Positions 35,769-44,920 of a stretch of DNA of 64,000 nucleotides are shown in pieces. How positions within the stretch are numbered: the first letter of the stretch is position 1; each line of letters begins with the position of its first letter. The notes under the pieces were generated by a model. That model was not told the DNA's origin, made no database searches, and saw only the letters and a list, made by a program, of their open reading frames with translations. The position numbers and the translations under genes are program-made. The stretch covers positions 1-64,000 of the forward strand of contig NZ_VSFF01000015.1 of NCBI RefSeq assembly GCF_008085905.1, written 5' to 3'. This DNA is from Actinomadura syzygii. Its GTDB lineage: Bacteria > Actinomycetota > Actinomycetes > Streptosporangiales > Streptosporangiaceae.

Positions 35769-38700
35769 TCAGCCGATCATGTCGCGCGAACGCAGCCGCT
35801 CCTCGACGGAGGAGCGGCCCGCCGGGTCGTCGATCCGCTGGAACAGCTCGCGCGCCTCCGTCCACGACGCGCGGGCGGCATCGTGCTCGCCGCCGGCGGA
35901 GTAGGCGTCGCCGAGCGTCCGCAGGGCGCGGGCGAGGAACGGGATCCAGCCGCGGGTGCGCCACACCTGCACCGACCGTTCGAGGGACGCGACCGCGCCC
36001 GGCAGGTCGCCCTCCGCCAGGTTCAGTTCGCCGAGGACGCCGAGCGCGTCCGCGAGGTGGTGCCGGAAGTTCCCCGCCTGGCTGTAGGCGAGGGCGAGGT
36101 CGAGGGTCGGCCTGGCCCGCTCGTCCCCGGTCGCGACGAACAGCTTGGACAGGTACAGCAGGGAGAACGTCTCCAGGTAGCGGTCGTCGAGGCGCCGCGC
36201 CATCGCGACGGACTTGTCGAGCAGCGCGCGGCCGCCCGCGAAGTCGCCGCACAGCGCCTGCGCCGCGCCGAGGAACTGCACGATCGTCGCGACGAAGCGC
36301 GGGTTCCCGACCCGCTCGGCGATGACGAGCGCCCGCTCCAGGCATTCGCGGGCGGGCCGCGGGTCGCCCTCGCCGTGGACGACGGCCCTCACGTGCAGGG
36401 CCCGCGCCTGCCCGCTCTCGTAGCCGGCGTCGCGCGCGACGCGCAGCGCCCGCTCAGCGAGGTCGAGCGCCTCGCGCTCCGCGCCGTCGGCGACCCGGCC
36501 CCAGACCATCGCGACCATCGCGTCGGCCATCCCGACGGGGTCGTCCAGCTCGGTGAACAGGTCGAGGAGGCGGGCGGCCATGGTGCGCATGCGCGTCATC
36601 GCCGGGCCGGGCCCGGCGGGCGACGTCCAGGTGATGACTTCGAGCAGGCCGCGCAGGAGGACGGCCTCGCCGCGCCGGTTCCCCGTCCGCTCGCACAGGC
36701 CGAGGGCCCGCTCGTGCATGCGCCGCCAGTCGTCGTAGAGCGCGCGGACGTCGCAGTACCGCTCCATCGAGGCGGCGAGGTCCCAGGCGTGGTCGGCGAG
36801 GCCGAGGTCGACGGCCTGCCCGACGGCGGCGACGAGGGCCGCGCGCTCGGCGGCGAACCAGGCCATCGGGTCAGCGGGCGGACGTCCGCCGCCGGGCGGC
36901 GTCCACCGCTCCGCCGGGCCGTGCATCAGCGCGTAGCACGGCCCGGGGACGTGCTCGGCGGCCTGTTCGGCGAGCGCCAGCCAGCCGCCGAGGGCGCGCC
37001 GCAGGGCGGCGGTGCGCTCCGCCTCGGTGTCGTCGCGTTCGGCCAGCTCGCGGGCGTACAGCCGGAGGAGGTCGTGCAGCCGGTACCTGATCTCGCCGGT
37101 CTCGTCCACGCCCGCGACGGTCACGAGGTGGGCGTCCACGAGGGTCTCGAGCTGGCGGCGCGCGTCGAGCTCGGGGACGTCGAGGAGGGCGGCGACCGTC
37201 CAGCAGGCGAAGTCGGGCGCGTCGAGCAGGCCGGTCATGCGGAACGCGCGCTGCGCTCCGGCGGGGAGCAGCCGGTAGCTCATCGCGAACCCGGCCCTGA
37301 CCTCCAGGTCGCCCGCGACCAGCTCGTCCAGGCGGCGGCGCTCCTCGCGGAGGATGTCGGCGAGGTGCGACAGCGTCCAGTGGCCGCGGCCGAGCAGCCG
37401 GGCCGCCGCGATCCGCACCGCGAGCGGCACGTGCCCGCACAGCCGGGCGATCTCCACCGCGACGCCCGGCTCGGCGGCGACGCGCTGCTCCCCCACGATG
37501 CTCGTGATCAGATCGACCGCCTGGGTGGACGGCAGGACGTCCAGTCCGAGCGGCTTCGCGCCCTCCAGGCCGAGCAGGGCGTTGCGGCTGGTGACGAGCA
37601 CGGCCGCGTCCGGCGTGCCGGGCAGCAGCGGCCGGACCTGGCTCTCCCGCGCGGCGTTGTCGAGGACGACGAGGATCCGCCGCCCGGCGAGGCGGCTCCG
37701 GTACAGCGCGACGCGCTCGTCCAGGGACGGCGGGACGCCCGCGCCCGGCATGCCGAGCGTGCGCAGGAACCGGCCGAGCACCTCCCCCGGCTCGGCGGGG
37801 CTCGCCGAGTCGCCGTGCAGGTTCGCGTAGAGCTGCCCGTCGGGGAAGAAGTTCGCGATCTGGTGGGCGACGTGGACGGCGACCGTGGTCTTGCCGACGC
37901 CGCCCATCCCGGCGACGGTGGCGACGGCGACGGAGCGGTGGCGGCCCGTCCCGGCGCCGCCGATGAGCCGCTCGGCCAGCTCCGCGACCTCGATGGTGCG
38001 GCCGGTGAAGTCGGGGATGTCGGGCGGGAGCTGCGCGGGCGGCGGCGCGGGCGGCTCGGCCGCCGGTCCCGGCCCGCCCTTCCCACCCGGCTCGCCCTTC
38101 TCACCCGGCTCGCCCTGGTCGGCGGACAGCGCCCGCGTGTGCGCCCGCTGCGCCCGCTCGCTCGGCTGGACGCCCAGCTCGGCGTCCAGCCGCTCGCCGA
38201 GCCGCCGATAGACGCGCAGGGCCTCGGCCCGCCGCCCGCTCGCCGCGAGCAGGTCCATGAGGGCGGCGTGCAGCGGCTCGTCGAACGGGAACTCCTCGGC
38301 CAGCGCGGTGACGGCGGCGACCGCGCCGTCGGGCGAGCCCGCCGCGAGGGCGGCGGCGGCGAGGTCCATCCCGGCGCGGCGGATCTCCTCCTCCAGGCCG
38401 CGGACGAGCGGGTCGTCGCGGTCGATGCGGGGCAGCCCGGCGAGCAGCGGGCCCTTCCGCTCGGCGAACGCCGACGACAGCGCCCGGTACCGCCGCGCGG
38501 GCTCGGTCAGCGAGCCCGCGTCCTCGGTGAGGGCGCGGAACCGGCCGAGGTCGGAGCGGTCGGCGGCGTGGTGGAACAGGTATCCGTCGCGGTAGCTGAT
38601 CTCGATCCGGTCGGGGCCGCCCGCGTCGAGCGAGGCGAGCCATTTCCGCAGCCGCGAGACGCCGACGTGGACCGACTGGCGGCTCGTCTCCCACGCCCGG

Positions 38701-38882
38701 TCGGCCCAGACCAGTTCGGCGAGCCGGTCGGCGGACAGCGGTTCGCCCCGCCCGATGAGCAGCACGCCGAGCAGCCCCTGGAGCACGGGCGAGCGCGGCG
38801 GCGCCACCTCGGCGCCGTCGACCCCGACCGACAGCGGACCGAGGACCCGGAAGGACACGCCCTCTGCGCTCACACCCGCCAC
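35769..38882 (-). CDS. AfsR/SARP-type regulator with NB-ARC ATPase and TPR domains
   Basis: A regulator of about 1037 residues. The N-terminal OmpR-like winged helix (FRVLGPLSVGVDG onward, with SRQSVHVGVSRLRKWL) is followed by a BTAD domain, a Gly/Pro linker at about 260-280, and an NB-ARC ATPase whose P-loop is GMGGVGKTT and Walker B IRILVVLDNAA-like (RILVVLDNAA). The C-terminal 400 residues are tetratricopeptide-like repeats. AfsR-type proteins activate secondary metabolism or stress genes, often downstream of Ser/Thr kinases; here a kinase gene is next. The GTG at 38882 has a GGAGGT ribosome site nine bases away; GTG 38873 is possible. Confidence 0.9.
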   Translation of the reverse strand: MAGVSAEGVSFRVLGPLSVGVDGAEVAPPRSPVLQGLLGVLLIGRGEPLSADRLAELVWADRAWETSRQSVHVGVSRLRKWLASLDAGGPDRIEISYRDGYLFHHAADRSDLGRFRALTEDAGSLTEPARRYRALSSAFAERKGPLLAGLPRIDRDDPLVRGLEEEIRRAGMDLAAAALAAGSPDGAVAAVTALAEEFPFDEPLHAALMDLLAASGRRAEALRVYRRLGERLDAELGVQPSERAQRAHTRALSADQGEPGEKGEPGGKGGPGPAAEPPAPPPAQLPPDIPDFTGRTIEVAELAERLIGGAGTGRHRSVAVATVAGMGGVGKTTVAVHVAHQIANFFPDGQLYANLHGDSASPAEPGEVLGRFLRTLGMPGAGVPPSLDERVALYRSRLAGRRILVVLDNAARESQVRPLLPGTPDAAVLVTSRNALLGLEGAKPLGLDVLPSTQAVDLITSIVGEQRVAAEPGVAVEIARLCGHVPLAVRIAAARLLGRGHWTLSHLADILREERRRLDELVAGDLEVRAGFAMSYRLLPAGAQRAFRMTGLLDAPDFACWTVAALLDVPELDARRQLETLVDAHLVTVAGVDETGEIRYRLHDLLRLYARELAERDDTEAERTAALRRALGGWLALAEQAAEHVPGPCYALMHGPAERWTPPGGGRPPADPMAWFAAERAALVAAVGQAVDLGLADHAWDLAASMERYCDVRALYDDWRRMHERALGLCERTGNRRGEAVLLRGLLEVITWTSPAGPGPAMTRMRTMAARLLDLFTELDDPVGMADAMVAMVWGRVADGAEREALDLAERALRVARDAGYESGQARALHVRAVVHGEGDPRPARECLERALVIAERVGNPRFVATIVQFLGAAQALCGDFAGGRALLDKSVAMARRLDDRYLETFSLLYLSKLFVATGDERARPTLDLALAYSQAGNFRHHLADALGVLGELNLAEGDLPGAVASLERSVQVWRTRGWIPFLARALRTLGDAYSAGGEHDAARASWTEARELFQRIDDPAGRSSVEERLRSRDMIG

Positions 38883-38934
38883 ACCCGCGACACCTCCGCC
38901 GAACGCCAATCAGGAGCCATTACGACGTATGCCG

Positions 38935-40167
38935 TCAACGGACCGATTTGATCGGCTGGACCAGGAATCCACCCAACACGGCCATGCCCGCCGCGAGGAG
39001 GAACAGCATCGGATAACCACCGTACGCGACGCTCTCCGCGGCGACGACCGGGGCGATCGCGACGGCGGCGCTGGTGGAGGTGTTCATCGTCCCGAGATCC
39101 TTGCCGCGGTCGCCTTTGCTGCGCAGCAACTGGGTGGCGAGTGCCTGGTCGACGGCGAGGTAGGCCCCGTACCCGGCGCCGAGCGCGGTCGCCGCCGCGG
39201 CGGCCATCGGCCAGGTCGGGACGAGCGCCATTCCGGTGAGCGCCCCGGCCATCAGGACGGCGGCGAGAACGACGAACACCTTGCGCTTCTCGACCCGGTC
39301 CGAAATCCGGCCGACCACCAGACTCACCGTGACGATCCCCGCCGTGTAAAGGAGGCTGAGCACGGCCACGCCCTTGGCCGGGTCGCCGACCTTGATCTGG
39401 TCGCGGAGAAAGTAGAGCAGGTAGATGGTCGCGAGCGAGGTCGCGAACTGGGCGGCGAACCGGCCGGCCCAGGCCCAGCCGAAATCCCTGCCGAGGGCGG
39501 ACGGGTCGGGCAGCCAGCGGCCGACCGGGGTGCGGTCGGCGGAGGCGGGGACGTCCCGTCCGATCAGCGCGTACGGCAGCGCGAGGACCACGACCAGGGC
39601 GGCGACGACCGGGTACCCGACGCCGACGGAGAGCCCGGAGACGAGCAGCGTGCCGAGCACCAGGCCGAGCGGCTGAGCGAATCCGAGAATGGCGAACACG
39701 GTGCCGCGGCGGTGCACCGGCACCTTGTCGGGGATGATGGCGCACAGTACGGCGTGAATTCCGCCGACGCCGCCGTGCACGACCGTCCAGCAGATTCCGA
39801 CGACGACCACCGACGATTGCCTGGACATCGTGAGAAGGGCCGCGGCACAGCAGGCGATGCCGCCGAGAACCCAGCAGCGACGTTTTCCGAAGCCCCATTT
39901 CGTGCGGTCGGAAAGGGCGCCCATGACGGGCGCCGCGATCACGGCCGCGATCGCCCCGGAGGTGGTCACCGCGCCCATGAGCCACACTTTGTCGGACGGG
40001 TCGAGCGCCTCGATCTGACTGGGCAGCAACACCTGCGCGGCCGCGAGGAGGCCGATCCACATTCCGAGGGTGACCCCGAACAGAGCGAATACCCAAGAAT
40101 AGGACAGATCCTCGAATTCAGCGGATTCCGCAGCCGGGGGCCCGGCCACGGAAAGAGGTTTCTCCAC
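38935..40167 (-). CDS. MFS transporter (GPH/sugar-like)
   Basis: A 410-residue protein with about twelve hydrophobic helices. The loop after helix 2 reads GALSDRTKWGFGKRRCWVLGG, resembling the RTRWGRRRP-type loop of the glycoside-pentoside and related facilitator families, and a second loop GRISDRVEKRK follows helix 8. Substrate unknown. The GTG at 40167 has a GGGGAA-type ribosome site; an upstream in-frame start (40296) would add 43 residues of poor quality. It is convergent with nothing and lies 52 bp upstream-adjacent to the SARP gene on the same strand. Confidence 0.82.
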   Translation of the reverse strand: MEKPLSVAGPPAAESAEFEDLSYSWVFALFGVTLGMWIGLLAAAQVLLPSQIEALDPSDKVWLMGAVTTSGAIAAVIAAPVMGALSDRTKWGFGKRRCWVLGGIACCAAALLTMSRQSSVVVVGICWTVVHGGVGGIHAVLCAIIPDKVPVHRRGTVFAILGFAQPLGLVLGTLLVSGLSVGVGYPVVAALVVVLALPYALIGRDVPASADRTPVGRWLPDPSALGRDFGWAWAGRFAAQFATSLATIYLLYFLRDQIKVGDPAKGVAVLSLLYTAGIVTVSLVVGRISDRVEKRKVFVVLAAVLMAGALTGMALVPTWPMAAAAATALGAGYGAYLAVDQALATQLLRSKGDRGKDLGTMNTSTSAAVAIAPVVAAESVAYGGYPMLFLLAAGMAVLGGFLVQPIKSVR

Positions 40168-40429
40168 TGCGAATTCCCCGACTCCCTTACCCTCGCGACC
40201 TGGTGACACCCGGCTCACAAGGTAGCACACACAGTACGGACCTACCACCCGAAACCACCATAAACTGATCAGCGTGAGAATCGCCCCGAATCCCACTCGC
40301 TCCTACCAATGACCCATGCGGTGGAACGTCGTAATTCCCTTTTCCGCCCCCGTGCGCCGATCTCCCATTCACCTGCCGGACACCGGGCCACGCTCCCGCC
40401 CGGCGGGCGTCCGCGTCACGGCTCCCGCG

Positions 40430-40957
40430 TCACGGCTCCGCGTCGTAGACGAGCAGGCCGTCGTCCCGCAGCCGCGCGCCCGGCGTCGGCGGGTGCTCGG
40501 CCAGGCGGCCGTCATGGGCCAGGTGCAGCACGTCCCGCCCGCGCGCCAGCACCGCGAAGTCCGCGATGAGCCGCCGATGGCAGCGCCACCACACCGACTC
40601 GCTGCACATCACGGCCGTCCGGGTGCGCCCGGCGACGGAGAGGAGTTCGTCCATGGCCGCCAGGAACTCGGGCGTGCGCATGTGTCCCGCATAGCCGCGG
40701 AACGCGTCGTTTCGCCAGAAGGTGTCAGGGGCGTCCGGCGCGGGCTTCCTGAATCCGCCGAGCCGCTTGTCCCAGCGGTAGCCGATTCCGGCGGCGGGCA
40801 GCCATTCCTCCAAGGCGTCGCGCATGACGTCCGGGTTGCGGCGGCTGCCGGGCGCGGTGCGGACGTCGACCACGTCCCGCACCCCGGCGCCGTCGAGCAG
40901 CCGGACGATCTCCTCCCGCCCGGCGACCCCGTGCCCGAACGTCACCAACGCCTCCAC
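40430..40957 (-). CDS. DUF488 family protein
   Basis: A 175-residue protein with the DUF488 hallmarks: the N-terminal TFGHG block, VDVRTAPGSRRNP, YRWDKRLGGFRK and the cysteine-containing MCSESVWWRCHRRLIAD. The family is widespread and has no established biochemical role; the conserved Cys and basic residues have suggested nucleic-acid or redox functions. The GTG at 40957 is the best start. Its 5' end overlaps the read-through tail of the frameshifted LLM oxidoreductase by 16 bases. Confidence 0.85.
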   Translation of the reverse strand: MEALVTFGHGVAGREEIVRLLDGAGVRDVVDVRTAPGSRRNPDVMRDALEEWLPAAGIGYRWDKRLGGFRKPAPDAPDTFWRNDAFRGYAGHMRTPEFLAAMDELLSVAGRTRTAVMCSESVWWRCHRRLIADFAVLARGRDVLHLAHDGRLAEHPPTPGARLRDDGLLVYDAEP

Positions 40958-41961
40958 GCCCCCATGCTCCCCGGACTCGCCGCGGCGGAACCCGTCCCGG
41001 TCAGCGGCTGGTGGTGACCTCTTCCAGGATGGTGTGGAGTTCGCGCAGGGCCACCGTCGCGCACATGGACGCCGGAGAGGTTCAGGACGATCTCGTCCGC
41101 GCCCGCCTCGGTATGCTCCCCGAGCCGCTCGCGGACGTCGGCGAGCCCGCCGCCGACGAACGCCCCGCCCTTGAGCAGCGCCGTCGCCGCGGCGCGCGGG
41201 TCGGCGGTGTCGACATCGACGCCGGAGCGGCGCAGCATCGCGGCGTAGTGCGGCAGGCGGAGATGGCGGGAATGGCCGGCGACGACCACGTCGGGCAGGT
41301 CGCGTCCGTCCGTGTCGAGGGCGACGGGGACGACCGACACGAGGCGCGGCATCGGGCGTCCGGCCGCCTCCGCGCCCTCGCGCAGCACCGGGACGATCAC
41401 GTCCCGCAGGTGGCCGGCGGGCGTCAGCAAGGTGATCGCCACGTCGGCCGGCCCGCCCGCGACGCGCGCCATGGCCGGTCCGAGCACGCCAACGCCGACC
41501 TCCACCGGCGGGCTCGGGACGGGCCGCAAGGCCAGACGGCACGAGAAGTACTCGCCCGCGTGCTCGACCTCCTCCCCGTCCAGGAGGCCGCGCATGATGG
41601 TCAGGTATTCGCGCGTGGCGGTCAGCGGGCTCCGGTACGGAGCGCCGAGCAGGGCGCGCTGGTAGGACGCGGCGCCCGGTCCGTACCCGGCGACGACCGG
41701 GTGGCCCATGGCCATGGCGAGGGTCTGGGCGAGTTGCGCGGCGGCGACCGGGTGGCGGCTCGGCATGAGCAGCACGCCCGTCCCGACCGGGACGCGGAAG
41801 CCCGACGCGGCGGCGAACACGAACGTCTGGTGCGCGTCGCTGACGTCCGCCTGCCCCTGCCAGAGGCTTTGCGCGCCGCTCCACTGCGTGAGCGCGGCGT
41901 ACGGCAGGATCTGGTGCGGACGCGCGGGCACGAACGGCATCATGATCGAGTACGCGGTCAC
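40942..41961 (-). CDS. LLM class F420-dependent oxidoreductase with a C-terminal frameshift
   Basis: A luciferase-like TIM-barrel flavin/F420 oxidoreductase, 339 residues as read. VGTGVLLMPSRHPVAAAQLAQTLA and VGVGVLGPAMARVAGG are typical of the family. Near 41065 the frame shifts: the last 40 or so residues as read are Pro/His-rich, but skipping one base in the CATGTGCGCGACGG stretch restores a normal end, ATVALRELHTILEEVTTSR, with a stop at 41001. The GTG at 41961 overlaps the cyclase stop by four bases. Beside a lanthionine cyclase it may be a dehydroalanine reductase (LanJC type); that role is inferred. Confidence 0.75.
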   Translation of the reverse strand: MTAYSIMMPFVPARPHQILPYAALTQWSGAQSLWQGQADVSDAHQTFVFAAASGFRVPVGTGVLLMPSRHPVAAAQLAQTLAMAMGHPVVAGYGPGAASYQRALLGAPYRSPLTATREYLTIMRGLLDGEEVEHAGEYFSCRLALRPVPSPPVEVGVGVLGPAMARVAGGPADVAITLLTPAGHLRDVIVPVLREGAEAAGRPMPRLVSVVPVALDTDGRDLPDVVVAGHSRHLRLPHYAAMLRRSGVDVDTADPRAAATALLKGGAFVGGGLADVRERLGEHTEAGADEIVLNLSGVHVRDGGPARTPHHPGRGHHQPLTGTGSAAASPGSMGAWRRW

Positions 41962-43040
41962 GTCACGGGGCTCGCCTTCACGGGAGGGGCCGCCCCGCCG
42001 AGCCAGGCCAGCGGGTCGCGCTTGGCGAGCGCGCCGTGGACGGCGAGGAGCACGCCCGCCGTCCCGGTGCCGAGGTCCATGGACAGTCGAGCGAGGTCGT
42101 CCGTCGGGAACGCGAGGTGCTGATGGAAGCGGATCGCGTGCCAGCCGAGGCGGCGCAGGTGCGCGCCGACCGCCGGATCGCCGCCCCCGGACGCGCGCGC
42201 GAGGACGGCCAGGACTCCCGCGCGTCCGTCGAGGAGCCCCGCGGACGCCACCAGGTCCATCCGCAGCCCGGCGTGGACGGCGTCGAGGACGCGGTGATAG
42301 TGGTCGTCGTCCGGCCGGTGCGCGAGGTACTCGCGGAGCGCGACGGCGATTCCGGCGCTTCCGCCCGTGAGGCTCAGCCGCCATCCGGCCCCGTCACGCA
42401 CTTGGAGGCAGCCGTCCGCCGGGACGCCGCAGTGGGCGATATCCCTGGCCAGCGCCGTCGCGGCGGCGTCGAGGTAGTGCGGGCGGTCGGCGGCGAGGCG
42501 GGTGAGGAGCAGCGCGATGCCCGACCAGCCGCGCATGAGGCCGGGACGGGTGACGGGCGCGATGCCGTCCGCGTCTCCGGCGACCAGGCGGGCCAGACGG
42601 TCGGCGATCCGGATCACCCCGTCGTCGTCCAGGCCGCCGCCAGTGAGCGTGTCGCGGAGCCGCAGGAGGCCGAGGCCGATCCCGGCGAGGCCGCCGAACA
42701 GTCCCGCCGCGCTTCCGCGCAGGTCGAGGCGGCGGAGCCGGTCCAGGGCGGCGAGCGCCTCGTCGTCCCGGCCGAGTTCGGCGAGGACGCAGGCGACTCC
42801 GGCCAGCCCGTCGCACAGTCCCGCTCGCGGTGGGTCGAGGCGTTCGCTTGCGCGGGCCAGCCAGTCGACGTGCTCGTCGAAGCCGGGGTAGCCGGTGCGT
42901 CCGGTGGCATGCAGCGCGTGGAGGACGCCCGCCGCGCCGAAGGCGAGCGTCGCGCCCTGGCCGTCGAACTGGCGAGGGTCCCCGGGGAAGAGGCGGTCGT
43001 CGCGCCCTGGCGTCGCGCTGCAGACGATCGCGTCCCGCAT
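41958..43040 (-). CDS. LanC-like lanthionine cyclase domain (C-terminal half of a LanKC-type synthetase)
   Basis: A 360-residue frame matching the C-terminal cyclase domain of class III lanthipeptide synthetases: CSATPGRDDRLFPGDPRQF, then FGAAGVLHALHATGR, GLCDGLAGVACVL and repeated GLAGIGLGLLRL-type alpha-barrel segments. The zinc-ligand Cys-His motifs of true LanC are not evident, as is usual in LanKC proteins. The homology extends upstream of the Met, in the same frame, to an in-frame TGA at 43140-43142 that separates it from the kinase remnant. Start choice (43040) is nominal. Its stop overlaps the LLM start. Confidence 0.75.
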   Translation of the reverse strand: MRDAIVCSATPGRDDRLFPGDPRQFDGQGATLAFGAAGVLHALHATGRTGYPGFDEHVDWLARASERLDPPRAGLCDGLAGVACVLAELGRDDEALAALDRLRRLDLRGSAAGLFGGLAGIGLGLLRLRDTLTGGGLDDDGVIRIADRLARLVAGDADGIAPVTRPGLMRGWSGIALLLTRLAADRPHYLDAAATALARDIAHCGVPADGCLQVRDGAGWRLSLTGGSAGIAVALREYLAHRPDDDHYHRVLDAVHAGLRMDLVASAGLLDGRAGVLAVLARASGGGDPAVGAHLRRLGWHAIRFHQHLAFPTDDLARLSMDLGTGTAGVLLAVHGALAKRDPLAWLGGAAPPVKASPVT

Positions 43041-43139
43041 CGCGTCGAGGACCGGCGTCCAGGACGGCCCCTCCGGCGTGCCAGGCCAGGGCGGAGCGGC
43101 GAGGGGCGACGGCCGGGCGCAGGCACGGTGCCGGGACGG

Positions 43140-43433
43140 TCACAGCGCCCGCTGCGGGGGCGGGGCGAGGCGGTCGCGCAGCCCGCGTCCGAACCCCGGC
43201 GGAAGCGGGAACAGCTCCTCGGCGGCGTCCGCCAGGACTCCGGCCTTGGCCGGGTCGAGCCCGATGAGCTGGGTGATCGGCAGGAACAGGGCGAGGCGAA
43301 GGCAGTCCAGGGCGAAGTGGTCCGGGTCGAACCCGGATCGGGCCCACGGCGCGGCAAACCCCGCCGTGGCCACCACGGACGCGGGGCCGTCGCCGATCCG
43401 GGTCAGCGACATAGAACCGGTCGCAATCGCCAA
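43140..43433 (-). pseudogene. Remnant of the kinase domain of a class III lanthipeptide synthetase
   Basis: A 97-residue fragment whose segment ATAGFAAPWARSGFDPDHFALDC followed by LALFLPITQLIGLDPAK and LFPLPPGF resembles the post-catalytic-loop part of the LanKC kinase domain. It ends at a TGA, after which the same frame continues as WTPVLDAMRDAIVCSA into the cyclase domain. The N-terminal lyase domain and kinase N-lobe, about 500 residues, are missing upstream. A decayed gene is the simplest explanation; a single-base sequencing error could account for the TGA but not for the missing half. Confidence 0.65.
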
Positions 43434-43643
43434 CGCTCTTCACAGCACTCCCCCGGCCAGAACCGCGGCCCCTCCGACCGCTCCCCTGAGAATGACGAGG
43501 CCAGGAGAGTCCGAGGTATCCCCAACCCTCGGGATTGACACCACGTCCAAGCAGGCCCCGCGCGCGCGTCGCCGTGCCGCCGGAGGCAGAGTTTGTCCGA
43601 CATCGGTCAACGTCCGTACTACGTAGACACTGACTCTTCGCGT

Positions 43644-43679
43644 GGTTAGCCTGCCTTGCGAGGAACCTGCCGGTTCCTC
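43644..43679. promoter_or_regulatory. Hairpin and weak iron-box-like sequence upstream of the SMP-30-like gene
   Basis: GAGGAACC-TGCC-GGTTCCTC (43660-43679) is a perfect 8-bp inverted repeat with a 4-base loop. Just before it GGTTAGCCTGCCTT resembles half of a DtxR/IdeR iron box. No gene other than the secreted SMP-30-like protein lies downstream. Low confidence for any regulator. Confidence 0.3.
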
Positions 43680-43889
43680 CAGGCCGCACCATTGCGTCCG
43701 GAGAGGCGGAGGAGCGGTAATGCGCCTGATGCGTCCGCCGTTACGCCCGGACGACGACTCCCGCCCCAGCTCTTGAGCAGCCCGCCGCCCCATCACGTGA
43801 TCGCGGCAGACCGCCCCGTGCCCACGCCAGGACCCGTCCGGCCCGCGGGTCGAAGCCGGCGCCCAAGAGACCTCACGGAGAAGGTGATC

Positions 43890-44900
43890 ATGTACCGCGC
43901 AGCCCGGCGTCACTCCATCGTCATCGCGGCCCTCACCGCACCGCTGCTTCTCGGCTCCACCGCCGCCCAGGCGGCGGAGCCCCACGCGGACGGACATGTC
44001 CGGATCTCTACGGCCTTCGAACTCCCCGGCGACCGCGTGTACCCCGAGGGAATCGCCACCGACCCCTACACCGGCGACTTCTACGTCGGGACGTACGAGG
44101 GCGGCACCATCTACAAGGCGTCACCCGGACAACGAGTCGCCACCGAATTCCTGCCCCCGCGCATCGACGGACGCTCCCAGGCCCTCGGCCTGGAAGTCGA
44201 CCGCGCCAGGCGCCTCTGGGTGATCGACCGTCCCACCGGCCTCGCGGTGTACGACATCCCGACCCGCCGCCTGGTGGCCCGTTTCGTCGTCCCCGGCGAC
44301 GCGGCCCGCCTGGTCAACGACATGGCCATCACACCGGACGGCACCGCCTACATCACCGACAGCCGACGCTCCACCGTCTACCGCGTGACCCCCGCCCAAC
44401 TGGCAAAGGCGCACGAACAAGGCGGCGAAACACCCCTGACCCCCGCCTTCGACCTGACCAACGTCGTCGAACCGCACGCCCCCGACACGATCACCCTCAA
44501 TGGAATCGTCGCCGGACCCTCGGGCCGCTACCTGCTCACGGTCGACATGACCGGCGGCGACCTGTACCGAATCGCCCTCCCCTCCGGCAAGGTCGACAAG
44601 GTGACCCTGACCGGCGGTGACGTGACCACAGGCGACGGAATGGAATTCCAGAACAACACCCTCTGGGTCGCCCACCCCATTACCGACGCCTACGCGATCA
44701 GCCGCTGGCACATCGGCTCAGACGGCCACACGGCCCGACTGACCCGCCGAGTCATCGACCTGGACTTCCAAACCCCGACGACCCTGCTGCGAAAGAACGG
44801 CAAGCTCTACGTGGTCCGCTCCCAATTCGACAAGGGCGGCCCCACAGGCCCAGGCACCCCCAAACTCCCCTTCACGATAGCCACCGTCCGCGGCCTCTAA
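43890..44900 (+). CDS. Secreted SMP-30/gluconolactonase-like beta-propeller protein
   Basis: A 336-residue exported protein. A classic signal peptide (basic start RRH, hydrophobic core, TAAQAAE cleavage near residue 30) precedes repeated beta-propeller blades: YPEGIATDPYTGDFYVGTYEG, GLEVDRARRLWVID, MAITPDGTAYITDS and LNGIVAGPSGRYLLTVD. The order fits the SMP-30/strictosidine-synthase-like superfamily, calcium-dependent lactonases or sugar-binding proteins. The ATG at 43890 has a GGAGAAGG ribosome site. A 15-bp perfect hairpin follows its stop. Confidence 0.82.
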   Translation: MYRAARRHSIVIAALTAPLLLGSTAAQAAEPHADGHVRISTAFELPGDRVYPEGIATDPYTGDFYVGTYEGGTIYKASPGQRVATEFLPPRIDGRSQALGLEVDRARRLWVIDRPTGLAVYDIPTRRLVARFVVPGDAARLVNDMAITPDGTAYITDSRRSTVYRVTPAQLAKAHEQGGETPLTPAFDLTNVVEPHAPDTITLNGIVAGPSGRYLLTVDMTGGDLYRIALPSGKVDKVTLTGGDVTTGDGMEFQNNTLWVAHPITDAYAISRWHIGSDGHTARLTRRVIDLDFQTPTTLLRKNGKLYVVRSQFDKGGPTGPGTPKLPFTIATVRGL

Positions 44901-44920
44901 CCAAGCCTTAGTCCCGTGAA

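Noticed and set aside
43403..43603. 66-residue minus-strand frame with several Cys and Ser near the lanthipeptide remnant, considered as a precursor peptide
   Set aside because: No leader/core organisation of class III precursors, cysteines are scattered and no ribosome site is present.
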